Shown: positions 7,103 to 15,806 of the stretch, one piece after another | How the letters are laid out: every line of letters starts with the position of its first letter | How positions within the stretch are numbered: position 1 is the stretch's first letter | Assembly: GCF_036567905.1 (NCBI RefSeq) | Contig: NZ_DATCTO010000008.1 | Span: 1-64,000 of the forward strand | Length of the DNA: 64,000 nt | Origin: Candidatus Binatus sp. | Lineage (GTDB): Bacteria; Desulfobacterota; Binatia; Binatales; Binataceae | Direction of reading: 5' to 3' | Position numbers and translations under genes: made by a program | Notes under the pieces: model-generated | The model's database searches: none | What the model was told of the DNA's origin: nothing | Seen by the model: only the letters and a program-made list of their open reading frames with translations

Positions 7103-9145
7103 ATGCGTAGTACTAATAAACATGCAGTTCTCACAACGCTACGAAGTCTGATCGTTCTACTCGCGCTGGGTTCCTTATTCTCTTCCCTCGCGCACGCACA
7201 AATCGGCGATTCCGGCGGCGCAGCGCTCGGCGGCGCCGGGGGCCTGGGCGGCTCCAGCAGCGCGGCAAGCGCGCAGGACGACGGCGCCAACAGCGATTCC
7301 CCGCAGGGCGCAGTGAGCAACGCGGTGAGCCGCGGATGCGTCGAGCCGGGTGACCCGAACGCGGCCAACTCCGGCCTGCCGTCGTGTACGAATTCAGATA
7401 ACGACGGCGGTTCCGACCAGCCCGCCCAAGCGGGCCCGTCTAATCTTTCCGGCGGTGCGTCGGCGATGCGTGGCGCGCAGGGCTTCGCCAATACGATCAA
7501 TAAGCAATCGATGGCTGCGGTCATCCAGCAGCTTGGAATTTCGCCCGACGAGCTCGGCAGCTTGAAAAGCGAAATGGCGTCGGGCGGTCTCAGTTCTGAC
7601 GACATGCAGGAGCTATGTCTCCATTTTGCGGCGAAACAGCTGGGCGCCGGTGACGTTGCCGGAATCGCAAAATCGCTCGGCCTGAGCTTCACCGACCAGC
7701 AGATGGCACAGCTGAGAAGTTGCACGGGGCTTGCGGGGCAGGACGGATCGGACGAGACAGCGTCGCCCGGGCGGCAGATGGGGACGGCGGCGTCGGGGGC
7801 AAATCCGAGTCAGCCGGTATCATCGGTTGAATCGCAATTCCGCTCGCTCGATTCCGCTGCCGCGCCCGCCGCGCCGAGCACGCGCAATCTGCAGCAATTC
7901 GGCTACTCGCTGTTTGCCTCGCGCGTTTCGACCTTCGCTCCGGTCGCCAACGTTCAAGTCAGCGACGACTACGTGATCGGTCCCGGCGACCAGCTCAAGA
8001 TGCTGATGTGGGGGCGAATCAACAACACGCTGAATCTGACCGTCGGCCGGGAAGGCTCGGTGAGTATTCCCGAGATCGGTCCGCTGCAGGTGGCGGGCTT
8101 GACCTTCGCGCAGACCAAGCAGCTGATCGAGGGTCACGCCGGACAAATCACCGGAGTCAAAGTCGACGTCACGATGGGCAAGCTCAAGACCATCCAGGTG
8201 TTCGTCGTTGGCGAGGTCGAGCAGCCCGGCGCCTATACCGTGAGCGCGTTGTCGCACGTATCGAACGCGCTCGGCGCGGCCGGAGGAATCACCAAAATAG
8301 GCAGCCTGCGCAAGGTCGAACTTCGGCGCGGCAATCAGCTCGTGCGCACGATCGATCTGTACAGCTTGCTGCTCGCCGGCAATGAGCAGGGCGACGAGCA
8401 GCTGCAGCCCGGCGATGTGATCTTTGTGCCGGTCATCGGGCCGGTGGTTGGAATGATCGGCGACGTGAAGCGGCCCGCCATCTACGAGCTCGGGCGCTCC
8501 GGCGAGCCGCTCGACTCGGTCATCAAGCTCGGCGGCGGAATCAGCGCGTTCGGCTACTCGCAGCGGGTGCAGGTCGAACGGGTCGCCGATCATCAGAAGC
8601 GAATCGCGCTCGACGTTGATTTGAACGAGCTGCGCTCGCAGCGCTTCGACATCCGCGACGGCGATCTGATCAAGATTTACCCGGTGCTGCCTGCCCAGCA
8701 GGACGTCGTGATTGTACGCGGCAGCGTCAATCGCCCGGGCAAGTTCGAATGGCATCAGGGAATGCGGGTCGCCGACTTGGTGGAACTCGCCGAAGGGGTC
8801 GCGCCGCATACCTTTTTCAAATACGCGCTGATTCGCCGCAAAGAGGGCAAGGCAAAGACGGTGCGGCTGGTGCCGGTCGATCTCGGTGAAGCGCTGTCGG
8901 CCAATATCAGCGGGCCGCAGAATCTCAGCACGCTCAACCAGGAAGACGAGCTGACCGTGTTCAGCGAATCGCAAATGAAGTATCTGCCGACCGTGCAGGT
9001 CTTCGGCGAGGTGCGCAATCCCGGCTACTACGTGATGAGCCAGGGCATGCACGTGAGCGACCTGCTTTACCTGGCGGGCGGTCTCAAGGATGACGCATAT
9101 CAGAAAGCGGCCGAACTCGCGCGCACCCAGGTCGTCAGCGGCTGA
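7103..9145 (+). CDS. Polysaccharide export outer-membrane protein (Wza-like, multiple SLBB domains)
   Basis: A 680-residue exported protein. Signal peptide 1-32 ends LAHA; there is no lipobox cysteine, unlike E. coli Wza. A low-complexity Gly/Ala/Ser region (about 35-260) leads to the polysaccharide-export domain at DDYVIGPGDQLKMLMWG (about 288-304). SLBB-type hairpins follow, each with a G-E/D/S-V-x-x-P-G/A motif: VGEVEQPGAY (about 369), IGDVKRPAIY (about 452), RGSVNRPGKF (about 536) and FGEVRNPGYY (about 633). This is the ring-forming translocon that carries chains across the outer membrane. It is longer than Wza (about 380) and closer to the large multi-SLBB exporters. ATG 7103 has GGGGAG 7 bases upstream. 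It is the first gene after the promoter at 6775. Confidence 0.9.
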   Translation: MRSTNKHAVLTTLRSLIVLLALGSLFSSLAHAQIGDSGGAALGGAGGLGGSSSAASAQDDGANSDSPQGAVSNAVSRGCVEPGDPNAANSGLPSCTNSDNDGGSDQPAQAGPSNLSGGASAMRGAQGFANTINKQSMAAVIQQLGISPDELGSLKSEMASGGLSSDDMQELCLHFAAKQLGAGDVAGIAKSLGLSFTDQQMAQLRSCTGLAGQDGSDETASPGRQMGTAASGANPSQPVSSVESQFRSLDSAAAPAAPSTRNLQQFGYSLFASRVSTFAPVANVQVSDDYVIGPGDQLKMLMWGRINNTLNLTVGREGSVSIPEIGPLQVAGLTFAQTKQLIEGHAGQITGVKVDVTMGKLKTIQVFVVGEVEQPGAYTVSALSHVSNALGAAGGITKIGSLRKVELRRGNQLVRTIDLYSLLLAGNEQGDEQLQPGDVIFVPVIGPVVGMIGDVKRPAIYELGRSGEPLDSVIKLGGGISAFGYSQRVQVERVADHQKRIALDVDLNELRSQRFDIRDGDLIKIYPVLPAQQDVVIVRGSVNRPGKFEWHQGMRVADLVELAEGVAPHTFFKYALIRRKEGKAKTVRLVPVDLGEALSANISGPQNLSTLNQEDELTVFSESQMKYLPTVQVFGEVRNPGYYVMSQGMHVSDLLYLAGGLKDDAYQKAAELARTQVVSG

Positions 9146-9184
9146 AGCGCAAACATTAAACTAAGCAAAGCCGGGGGAAACACG

Positions 9185-9310
9185 GTGAACAGGAATCATT
9201 GGCTGATGGCGGAAATGAGGGCGTGCGTGGTAACGCTCGCGATCATGGGAATGCTGGCGCTGGCGGCGTGGCAAATGCTGGGTCTGACTTCTTGGTCCAA
9301 TTGGCGATGA
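9185..9310 (+). CDS. Putative 41-residue single-pass membrane peptide
   Basis: GTG 9185 is preceded by GGGGGAAA at the right distance and opens a 41-codon frame: polar N-terminus, one hydrophobic helix (about 14-34: CVVTLAIMGMLALAAWQMLG) and a short Trp-rich tail. It lies 39 bases after the Wza-like stop and probably shares its transcript. I recognise no family. The transmembrane pattern plus the ribosome-binding site are the only support. Confidence 0.4.
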   Translation: MNRNHWLMAEMRACVVTLAIMGMLALAAWQMLGLTSWSNWR

Positions 9311-9599
9311 AAGCGGACGGCCCAAGGGGCGAGCGCAGCAGCGTCGCGCGGCTTGATGCGCGTTTTCCTCAGCTCGGAATGAATTTCCGGTAAGGCTTTG
9401 CCAGGGCGGCGCTCGGTGACTGTTGCCCATTTTCGGTACTGGTTCAGTTTGCCTACCCGACAAACTGAGCTGGCGCCCGAGATCGCGCAACTGGTTGCGG
9501 GCGGTCACGCGGGCAGCGAAGGTCAACAGCACGCGTCTCCGCCGCGAAGCTCAGACTGCGACGGGCGCGAATCTGATTGATCGATTACGGCCGAAAAGG

Positions 9600-9795
9600 G
9601 CAATTCATACCATTGGTGGTGGTTTCGGGACGGCTCCGTTCCAGGCGTAGCTTTGTTCCGTCAGAAATTATTTCTGCCGCAGGCCGGTGTCGCCCGATTT
9701 CGGGTGAGCCGGGCGAGTACGGGATATCCTGGCGGTTGACCATAGCGTACGCATAGCACGCGAAATCCGGCGGGGGCAGGCTGAATAGTTCATCC
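9600..9795. repeat. 197-bp dispersed repeat, copy A (copy B at 51226-51422)
   Basis: The segment aligns with 51226-51422 in the same orientation with one single-base gap and about 26 substitutions (about 87% identity by eye). A stretch of 33 bases inside is identical. Both copies carry an open frame on the minus strand (…CYAYAMVNRQD…), but the one-base gap puts the two copies out of register at one end and the substitutions are not biased to third positions. It is therefore probably a non-coding element or a relic. Confidence 0.85.
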
Positions 9796-9873
9796 CCTTC
9801 ATCGAAACTGAACCAGTGCCCCATTTTCCAAGCAGGCGATATGGGCCGCAGTGATTTGAAGACCGGCCGCACG

Positions 9874-10332
9874 TTAAGGCGGACGAGCAGCCTTTCGCCG
9901 CTGCTTGAGTTTTCTCAGCACGGGAAGGATTCCCGCTCCGCAGTTCGGACAAGGCGTTAATGCGGTAGTACGGGCCATTGGCGTCTTCCTAGCAGGAGGC
10001 GCGACCGGACGGAAGATCGGGAGCGGCTCCTGCGCCGCGGCTTTCTGAACGGCCAAGATTTCCTTTAGAAGCGTCTGTTCTGTAATCAACGTGTTCGCGA
10101 TTTGTTCGATAATAGGTATCGCCTTCGGAAGGCTGTGGATTGGAGTGATGATGTGACCGACCGCGTCATGAATCAAGGCTAAAAGCCCATTCGTGCCGAA
10201 CCGGCGAAGCTCCTCCGATGAAGGGAGTCTTGCTTTCTGCGGTCGAATATTTCGGCTGACTCTGCCCATATCAGCCAGACGGCTCCTGAAGCCAATGGTC
10301 CAAGTTTCTAACTGGGGACCGGACCCTATCAT
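9874..10332 (-). CDS. Hypothetical protein with C-terminal CPNCG motif
   Basis: A 152-residue frame that I cannot assign. The middle is predicted helical (LIHDAVGHIITPIHSLPKAI, about 53-72), followed by a Pro-rich linker and one CPNCGAG half zinc-ribbon near the C-terminus (about 128-134) with a basic tail. No ribosome-binding site is evident before the ATG at 10332. A second open frame (GTG 9872 to 9585, 95 residues) begins 1 base after its stop and contains the 197-bp repeat. Base composition is lower in G+C than the neighbours, so this may be imported DNA. It could also be chance. Confidence 0.3.
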   Translation of the reverse strand: MIGSGPQLETWTIGFRSRLADMGRVSRNIRPQKARLPSSEELRRFGTNGLLALIHDAVGHIITPIHSLPKAIPIIEQIANTLITEQTLLKEILAVQKAAAQEPLPIFRPVAPPARKTPMARTTALTPCPNCGAGILPVLRKLKQRRKAARPP

Positions 10333-10646
10333 ACTTATTAGCGTGAAGCGCTACAGGTAGTTTCTGAGTAATGTGCCGCAAGTGACCAAACGTCCGCATA
10401 AACACATAAAGTTTACATGAGCACACAATCAGTGACTAGGCTTTAAAGATGTTGGCCCGGGTTAGCACGCCCGCCTAAAAACCTCTAATCTGCCGAACCC
10501 GTCGCTCATTTGTGGTCAGGTAGGCAGTTGAATGGTATAAATGCCACGCTGCTGACGAGGTGCGCCCCCCGCTCACGAAGGCGATAGGATACTTTATTCA
10601 AATTTGGGGGTTTGCGCGCCCTCTGAGGAGGCGAAGACCCTGAAAC

Positions 10647-12200
10647 GTGTGCTGGCGCTCGATCTATGACGAGCTGGGTACGCTGAACGACCTGGGACTC
10701 GCCGACAGCTATATTTCGGAAATCCAGCCCATCACCCGCGTCGAGGCGGCGCGCATCGCGGTCGAGGCCGAGTCGAAGCTGTCCGAAATGCAGAATCAGA
10801 GCGAACTCGCACGCAGTTGCATCAATGCGCTGCGGCTGCAGTTGCCCGAAGAAGTGCAATGGGTCGAGCAGGACCACGAAGACAACCTGCCCACGATGTT
10901 CCACCCGGTCGATCGCGTCGAGGGCCAGTACGTTTTGTCGGAGGGCAAGCGGCAATCGGTCAAGACCGGGGCCAGTGGACTCGACTACCAGGAAGGAACC
11001 CCGCTGCTGCCGAACAACGACAACCTCCCCACCGACCAGGGGAGCAATGAAGTACTTCGGTGGTCGGGATGGGCCGGGATTGGCGGCTTCGTCACCGGCT
11101 ACGGCGAAGGCGCGCTGGCGGGTCCGCTGACCGACAGTCCGAGCCAGGCAAGTCGCGCGCAACTGTTGACGGGCGCGGTCGTCGTCAGTCTGGGCAACAC
11201 GGCGATCTCCTTCGGGCAGGAGGAGATGTCATGGGGGGTCTCGCACTACAACCAACTTTCGCAGTCCAATAACGCGCAGCCGTTCCCGGCCTTGCGCATC
11301 CAGAATATTCATCCGGGTCATCTGCCCGGCATTCTGCGTTATCTGGGGCTGTATCGGTATCAAGCGTTCCTGGGCCAGCTCAACGCGGGACGGACGTTCT
11401 CGCGGCCGTGGCTCTCCGGCCAGGTGATTACCTTCAGGACGCTGCCGTTCCTGGAATGGGGCATCGATCACACGATCATGTTCGGCGGCAGCGGCAACGA
11501 CAATTACAGTTCGATGGGATTTCTTGGCGACCTGACCGGTCTTTCGACGGGGAATTCACAGGTTGCCAATACCAACACGCGCTTCGGTATGTTCGCCAAG
11601 GCGTACGTCCCGCGGCTGCGCAATAGCCAAGTCTATGGCGAGGTACTGGCCGAAGATTATTTCCTGCCGTTCGGCAAGAGCATCGCCTTAAAGTTCCCGT
11701 TCAAGGGACCGTCGTACACTGCCGGAATCTATGTTCCACAGGTCACCCTCGACGGGCGCACCACTGCGCGATTCGAATACGCGCTGACCGACAAAGAGTA
11801 TTCGATCCACAACGACTCGCTGTACTGGTCCTACGAGAACGCGCTGATGGGCAGTTCGCTCGGGCCGGGCGCATGGCAGGTCAATTTCGAGATCGATCGA
11901 TGGGTCAATTTTCAGTCGCGCATCGGCGTGGACACTTTCTATACTCGTGGTCAGGCCATCGTAGCGCCGTCGTTCCTACCGCTGGTACGCAACACGGAGA
12001 CCGGTTACGGCGTCGCGTTTGACTTTCTCCATCTGCCGCTCGAAATCGGGCCGCTCGCAGATTCGCTCGGCGAGATGAAGGCGCGCGCGGGAATCGAATA
12101 CGTGAGCGATATCAACTACACCAACGCCAACTCTTTCCGCGCTCTTCTCCAGATCAGTTTCGCGTTCACGCCCTCTTGGGGCGGCCTGGTCTGGCGCTAA
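10647..12200 (+). CDS. Wzi-family capsule assembly protein, N-terminus apparently deleted
   Basis: A 517-residue frame of the Wzi/capsule-assembly family, an outer-membrane barrel that anchors capsule to the surface. It begins directly in the N-terminal helix (IYDELGTLNDLGLADSYI, about 6-23, then RVEAARI), followed by a barrel domain from about 140 with alternating aromatic strands and FGQEEMSWG (about 191-199). Family members start with a signal peptide and about 30 more residues; these are missing. A good ribosome-binding site (GAGGAGG, 10625-10631) precedes CTGAAACGTGTGCTGGCGCTC, which reads like the start of a signal peptide (LKRVLAL) but in another frame that stops at 10669. The only in-frame start is GTG 10647, 15 bases from the site. 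Probably an inactivated gene; an assembly error is the alternative. Confidence 0.7.
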   Translation: MCWRSIYDELGTLNDLGLADSYISEIQPITRVEAARIAVEAESKLSEMQNQSELARSCINALRLQLPEEVQWVEQDHEDNLPTMFHPVDRVEGQYVLSEGKRQSVKTGASGLDYQEGTPLLPNNDNLPTDQGSNEVLRWSGWAGIGGFVTGYGEGALAGPLTDSPSQASRAQLLTGAVVVSLGNTAISFGQEEMSWGVSHYNQLSQSNNAQPFPALRIQNIHPGHLPGILRYLGLYRYQAFLGQLNAGRTFSRPWLSGQVITFRTLPFLEWGIDHTIMFGGSGNDNYSSMGFLGDLTGLSTGNSQVANTNTRFGMFAKAYVPRLRNSQVYGEVLAEDYFLPFGKSIALKFPFKGPSYTAGIYVPQVTLDGRTTARFEYALTDKEYSIHNDSLYWSYENALMGSSLGPGAWQVNFEIDRWVNFQSRIGVDTFYTRGQAIVAPSFLPLVRNTETGYGVAFDFLHLPLEIGPLADSLGEMKARAGIEYVSDINYTNANSFRALLQISFAFTPSWGGLVWR

Positions 12201-12229
12201 ACGGGAACCGCCGGACTCCGGCAACTTTT

Positions 12230-13291
12230 ATGGATCCTTCAGGCAGCGACGGGCATTCGACTTCGTCGGCGGGCGCAAGCGCTTGCGCTGCCGGCGCTGG
12301 CGCGCCCGCTCATCTCACAGAGGCGCAATACGCAACGCTGCAGCTTCTCCATTACATCGATCTGCTGCGTGCGCGATGGATCCTGATTGCAGCCCTCACC
12401 ATAGGAATCGGCCTCGGCTACGGGTTGTACACAAAATTCCTGACGGTGAAGTGGTATCGCGCGCAGGCCACCGTCACACCAGTGCCGCCCGAAGAGGGCC
12501 TTTCGATGGGGACAGGAACGGCAGGTGACATGGTTGATGGATTGGGAGGAGGAATCGCGTCGCTGCTTGGCGGCGGCGGCGCCGACACGGTCACTCTGGC
12601 GCAGCGCTATACGGCGATCATGAACAGCTATGCGTTCACGACCGACCTCGTCAGCAAATATCATCTCGAGCACAACATCATCGGCGTTCGAAGCAAGAAT
12701 GCGCCGACCGTGACGAAGTGGTTGATTCATACAAAGATTGCGGATCGATTCAGCACCGAATACGACTTCAAGAGCGGCAATCTGACCCTGTATTTCCTGG
12801 ATCCGTCGCCTGCCGAAGCTCAACGCGTGCTCGGATTTTACCTCGACAGCCTGCGCGACAAGCTTCGCAACGAGGAAGTGCAAGCCGGCGCCAGCGCGGC
12901 CGCTTCCCTGCAGGATGAGGTCCGGAAAACTTCCGACGCGCTTTTGCAGACTCAACTCTACGAGCTGATGGCGCGGCAGATTCAGCGCGAGAAACTCGCG
13001 CAGGTGCAATCCGACTTCGCCTTCAAGGTCGTCGAACCTCCGGTCGTGCCCGACAATTATTTCGCGCCCAAAGCGCGCAACAACGCCGTCCTGGCAGCCT
13101 CGATCACCTTCGCGCTCGTTTGCACATGGATTCTCGGGTCGGATTTCATTCGCCGCGCCAAAGCGCAGTTCGAAGGCATGAATCAAGCGCCGGACGAGCC
13201 CGCAACGACGCTTGACGACCCCTCGCCACACCCCGACGATAGCGAGACATTGCATCCCCGCTTTGTCCGCAATCTTCGCCCCAAGGCTTGA
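12230..13291 (+). CDS. Wzz-type chain-length determinant protein
   Basis: A 353-residue inner-membrane protein with the two-helix Wzz/PCP layout: a first membrane helix at about 50-67 (WILIAALTIGIGLGYGLY), a large periplasmic region with a Gly-rich loop (about 93-118) and coiled-coil-forming helices (about 205-270), the EPPVVPDNYFAPK segment that precedes the second helix, and the second helix at about 283-303. It sets polymer length by contacting Wzy. There is no C-terminal tyrosine kinase domain, so it is the PCP-1 rather than the Wzc type. ATG 12230 is used because an upstream TTG lies inside the Wzi-like gene; no ribosome-binding site is obvious. Confidence 0.85.
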   Translation: MDPSGSDGHSTSSAGASACAAGAGAPAHLTEAQYATLQLLHYIDLLRARWILIAALTIGIGLGYGLYTKFLTVKWYRAQATVTPVPPEEGLSMGTGTAGDMVDGLGGGIASLLGGGGADTVTLAQRYTAIMNSYAFTTDLVSKYHLEHNIIGVRSKNAPTVTKWLIHTKIADRFSTEYDFKSGNLTLYFLDPSPAEAQRVLGFYLDSLRDKLRNEEVQAGASAAASLQDEVRKTSDALLQTQLYELMARQIQREKLAQVQSDFAFKVVEPPVVPDNYFAPKARNNAVLAASITFALVCTWILGSDFIRRAKAQFEGMNQAPDEPATTLDDPSPHPDDSETLHPRFVRNLRPKA

Positions 13292-13378
13292 CGCCGCACC
13301 GCGCTTCTCCATCCATTCGCCGCTCTGCGGGATTTCCCCCTACTTTAGTTGACAACCGGGCGGACGCATCCAACTCAA

Positions 13379-14581
13379 ATGCCGCTGGCCAGACAGCAAG
13401 CCCGCGCGGCCCAGGCGCTGCGCGCATCTGCCAACGCGATTCTGAGCGGCGCGGCAAAATGCCTGTGGCCGAGGCGGCGACCGCTCGATGCGAAGCGCGT
13501 GTGCATCTATCGGATCGGAAATATCGGCGACACCGCGTGTGCGATCCCCGCGATGCATGCGATTCGGCGCGCCTATCCGGCGGCGCATCTCACGCTGGTG
13601 ACCTCACCGGGCAAGGCGGGCTCGGTCGGCGCGCGCCAGCTGCTCGAGGGCGTGAGCTGGATCGATGAGATCGTCGTGTATCACGCCGAAGATATTGCGA
13701 CCGTGCGGGGTCGGCTCGAGTTGATGCGCCGGTTGCGCGCGCGCCAGTTCGACGTATGGATCGAGTTGCCGGCGGTCGCGGCGCCGCTGGCCACGCTATT
13801 TCGCAATCTGACGGTGGCGCGATCGGCCGGTGCGCGATGGGGCTTCGGCTGGCGATACGAACCCAGGTTTTTTGCGCCGGCGCAGTCCAGGTTTATCGAC
13901 TTCCCCGACGAAGTGGAGCGGTTGCTCGAGATTGTCCGAGCGGGAGGGTTCGCGGGATGCGACGGCGATTTTCCGCTCGAGCTCAGCGACTCGAATCGGC
14001 TCAGGGTGACCGCACTGCTCGATCAAGCAGGAGTGTCGGCCGCCGAACTGATGATTGCCTTCGCGCCCGGGGCGAAGGCGGAACCGAATCGATGGCCTGC
14101 CGATCGGTTCATCGAGGTTGGGAACAATCTGGCTGCGCGTGGCTGCCGGATCGTCGTTCTCGGTGGCAGATCCGACGCGCCGCTGTGCGAGCGGATCGCA
14201 AATTCGATCGGCCGCGGCGCAGCGAGCCTGGCGGGCAAGACCACGGTTCGCGAATCGTGCGAGCTGCTTGCGCGCTGTGCGATGCTGATTTGCAACGACT
14301 CCGGCGTGCAGCATCTTGCCGCGGCCGTCGGCACGCCATGCGTCTCGCTCTTCACGCGCCGCGAATTTCCAGGTATGTGGTGGCCGCATGGGTCGCACCA
14401 CGAAGTGCTGTTGAAGGAGGTCGAGTGCCACACCTGCTTTCTCGATGCCTGCCCGTACGACAACAAATGCATCAAGGCGATCGGCGTCGATGAAGTGATC
14501 GCGGCGGCGGCGCGCGTGCTCGCGCATCGGGCGAATTCCAAAGAATCGGGAACCGCGCCGGTCAGACCGCACGTGGCCTGA
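13379..14581 (+). CDS. Glycosyltransferase family 9 (heptosyltransferase-like)
   Basis: A 400-residue GT-B enzyme of family 9, which includes ADP-heptose:LPS heptosyltransferases. The N-terminal domain opens with CIYRIGNIGDTACAIPA (about 42-58). The nucleotide-sugar-binding C-terminal domain shows AFAPGAKAEPNRWPADRF (about 227-244) and the family hallmark CNDSGVQHLAAAVGTP (about 305-320). A Cys-rich tail (CHTCFLDACPYDNKC, about 349-363) follows, also seen in other GT9 proteins. It acts in the cytoplasm. The donor cannot be read from sequence. The start at ATG 13379 has no clear ribosome-binding site; TTG 13349 is an alternative. Confidence 0.85.
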   Translation: MPLARQQARAAQALRASANAILSGAAKCLWPRRRPLDAKRVCIYRIGNIGDTACAIPAMHAIRRAYPAAHLTLVTSPGKAGSVGARQLLEGVSWIDEIVVYHAEDIATVRGRLELMRRLRARQFDVWIELPAVAAPLATLFRNLTVARSAGARWGFGWRYEPRFFAPAQSRFIDFPDEVERLLEIVRAGGFAGCDGDFPLELSDSNRLRVTALLDQAGVSAAELMIAFAPGAKAEPNRWPADRFIEVGNNLAARGCRIVVLGGRSDAPLCERIANSIGRGAASLAGKTTVRESCELLARCAMLICNDSGVQHLAAAVGTPCVSLFTRREFPGMWWPHGSHHEVLLKEVECHTCFLDACPYDNKCIKAIGVDEVIAAAARVLAHRANSKESGTAPVRPHVA

Positions 14582-14582
14582 G

Positions 14583-15797
14583 ATGGATGGCAGCTACCGC
14601 GTTGCGTGCCTGGTCAGTCATCCGATCCAGTACCAGGCGCCGCTGTTCCGTCATCTGGCGGCGCATCCGGGGATCGATCTGACGGTTTTTTTCCTGAGCG
14701 ATCTCTCGATCCACGCCTATCGCGATTCGGGCTTTGGCGTGAGCGTGAAATGGGACGTGCCGCTGCTCGACGGCTACCGCCATGATTTTCTGCCGCGCCT
14801 GGGTTCGGGAAACGAGCTTTCGTTCTGGCGGCCGTGGACGTTCGGTCTGCGCGCGAGGCTTCGACGCGGGCGATTCGACGCGTTGTGGGTGCACGGCTAC
14901 GCGCATCGCGGATGTCTGGCAGGAATCGCGGCGGCGAAGTCGCTGGGCATCCCGGTAATGCTGCGCGGCGACTCGAATCTGCTTGACGAGACCGATCACG
15001 CGCTGAAGCTGGGCCTCAAGCGCATCGCGATGCCGGCGCTGCTGCGGACCATCGACGGCATGCTCGCGATCGGGCGCCTCAATCGCGATTACTATCTTCA
15101 TTACGGCGTCGAAGCGGGCCGAATTTTCCCGATGCCTTACGCGGTGGACAACGAATTTTTTCGCGCCGCGGCGGAGCAAGCGCGGCCGCGCCGCGAACGG
15201 CTGCGCGCCGAGCTTGGATTGCATCCGGGGCGCGCGGTGATTCTGTTCGCTTCCAAGATGCAGCCGCACAAGCGCGCCGGCGACCTGCTCGAGGCCTACG
15301 CGCGCATGTCGCCCGGCCCAGCCGCCGAGCCCGCGGCCTGCCTGGTCTTCGCCGGCGACGGCGAGGAGCGGGCCCAGCTCGAACGCCGCGCGCGCTCTCT
15401 GAAGTGGGACTCGATCCGCTTCATCGGCTTCAGGAACCAATCCGAGCTTCCCGCCTTGTACGACCTTTGCGACGTATTCGTGCTCCCCTCCGAGCGCGAG
15501 CCGTGGGGGCTGGTGATCAACGAGGTGATGAACGCGGGCAAGCCGGTCGTGGTGAGCGATCGCGTCGGCGCGGGGCCGGATTTGGTCGAGGACGGCGTCA
15601 ATGGATTCGTGTTTCCGGCGCGCGACGTCGCGGCACTCGCGGACAGGCTGCGAAAGTTGATCGACAACCCCGAGCATCGCGCCGCGATGGGCGCGCGCTC
15701 TCTGGAAAAAGTCGCGCAGCTTGGTTTCGATGCGGATCGAGACGGCTTGCTCGCCGCGCTCGCCGCCGTGACCGGTCGCAGACAGTTGGCAGCATAA
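14583..15797 (+). CDS. Glycosyltransferase family 4
   Basis: A 404-residue retaining GT-B enzyme. The N-terminal acceptor domain starts VACLVSHPIQYQAPLFRHL (about 7-25). The C-terminal GT4 domain has FASKMQPHKR (about 223-232), FAGDGEERAQLE and the E-x7-E donor-binding motif SEREPWGLVINE (about 302-313), followed by GKPVVVSDRVGAGPDL. It starts 1 base after the GT9 stop, so the two are co-translated. SHPIQYQAP at the N-terminus recurs in a recognisable subgroup of surface-polysaccharide GT4 enzymes. Substrate unknown. Confidence 0.88.
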   Translation: MDGSYRVACLVSHPIQYQAPLFRHLAAHPGIDLTVFFLSDLSIHAYRDSGFGVSVKWDVPLLDGYRHDFLPRLGSGNELSFWRPWTFGLRARLRRGRFDALWVHGYAHRGCLAGIAAAKSLGIPVMLRGDSNLLDETDHALKLGLKRIAMPALLRTIDGMLAIGRLNRDYYLHYGVEAGRIFPMPYAVDNEFFRAAAEQARPRRERLRAELGLHPGRAVILFASKMQPHKRAGDLLEAYARMSPGPAAEPAACLVFAGDGEERAQLERRARSLKWDSIRFIGFRNQSELPALYDLCDVFVLPSEREPWGLVINEVMNAGKPVVVSDRVGAGPDLVEDGVNGFVFPARDVAALADRLRKLIDNPEHRAAMGARSLEKVAQLGFDADRDGLLAALAAVTGRRQLAA

Positions 15798-15806
15798 GGT
15801 ACGTGC

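Larger units (their letters stand above)
9311..10646. other. Disrupted spacer between Wza-like and Wzi-like genes
   Basis: About 1.3 kb interrupts what should be a compact export operon. It contains one member of a 197-bp repeat pair, two adjacent minus-strand frames of unknown status (10332-9874 and 9872-9585) and lower G+C than its surroundings. No transposase is visible. Confidence 0.6.

Noticed and set aside
7820-9052. 410-codon frame opposite the Wza-like gene
   Set aside because: Shadow of a long G+C-rich gene; His/Arg/Asp-rich composition and no start signal.
9585-9872. 95-residue minus-strand frame containing the 197-bp repeat as a gene
   Set aside because: The equivalent frame in copy B is shifted at one end and substitutions fall in all codon positions, so coding is not supported.
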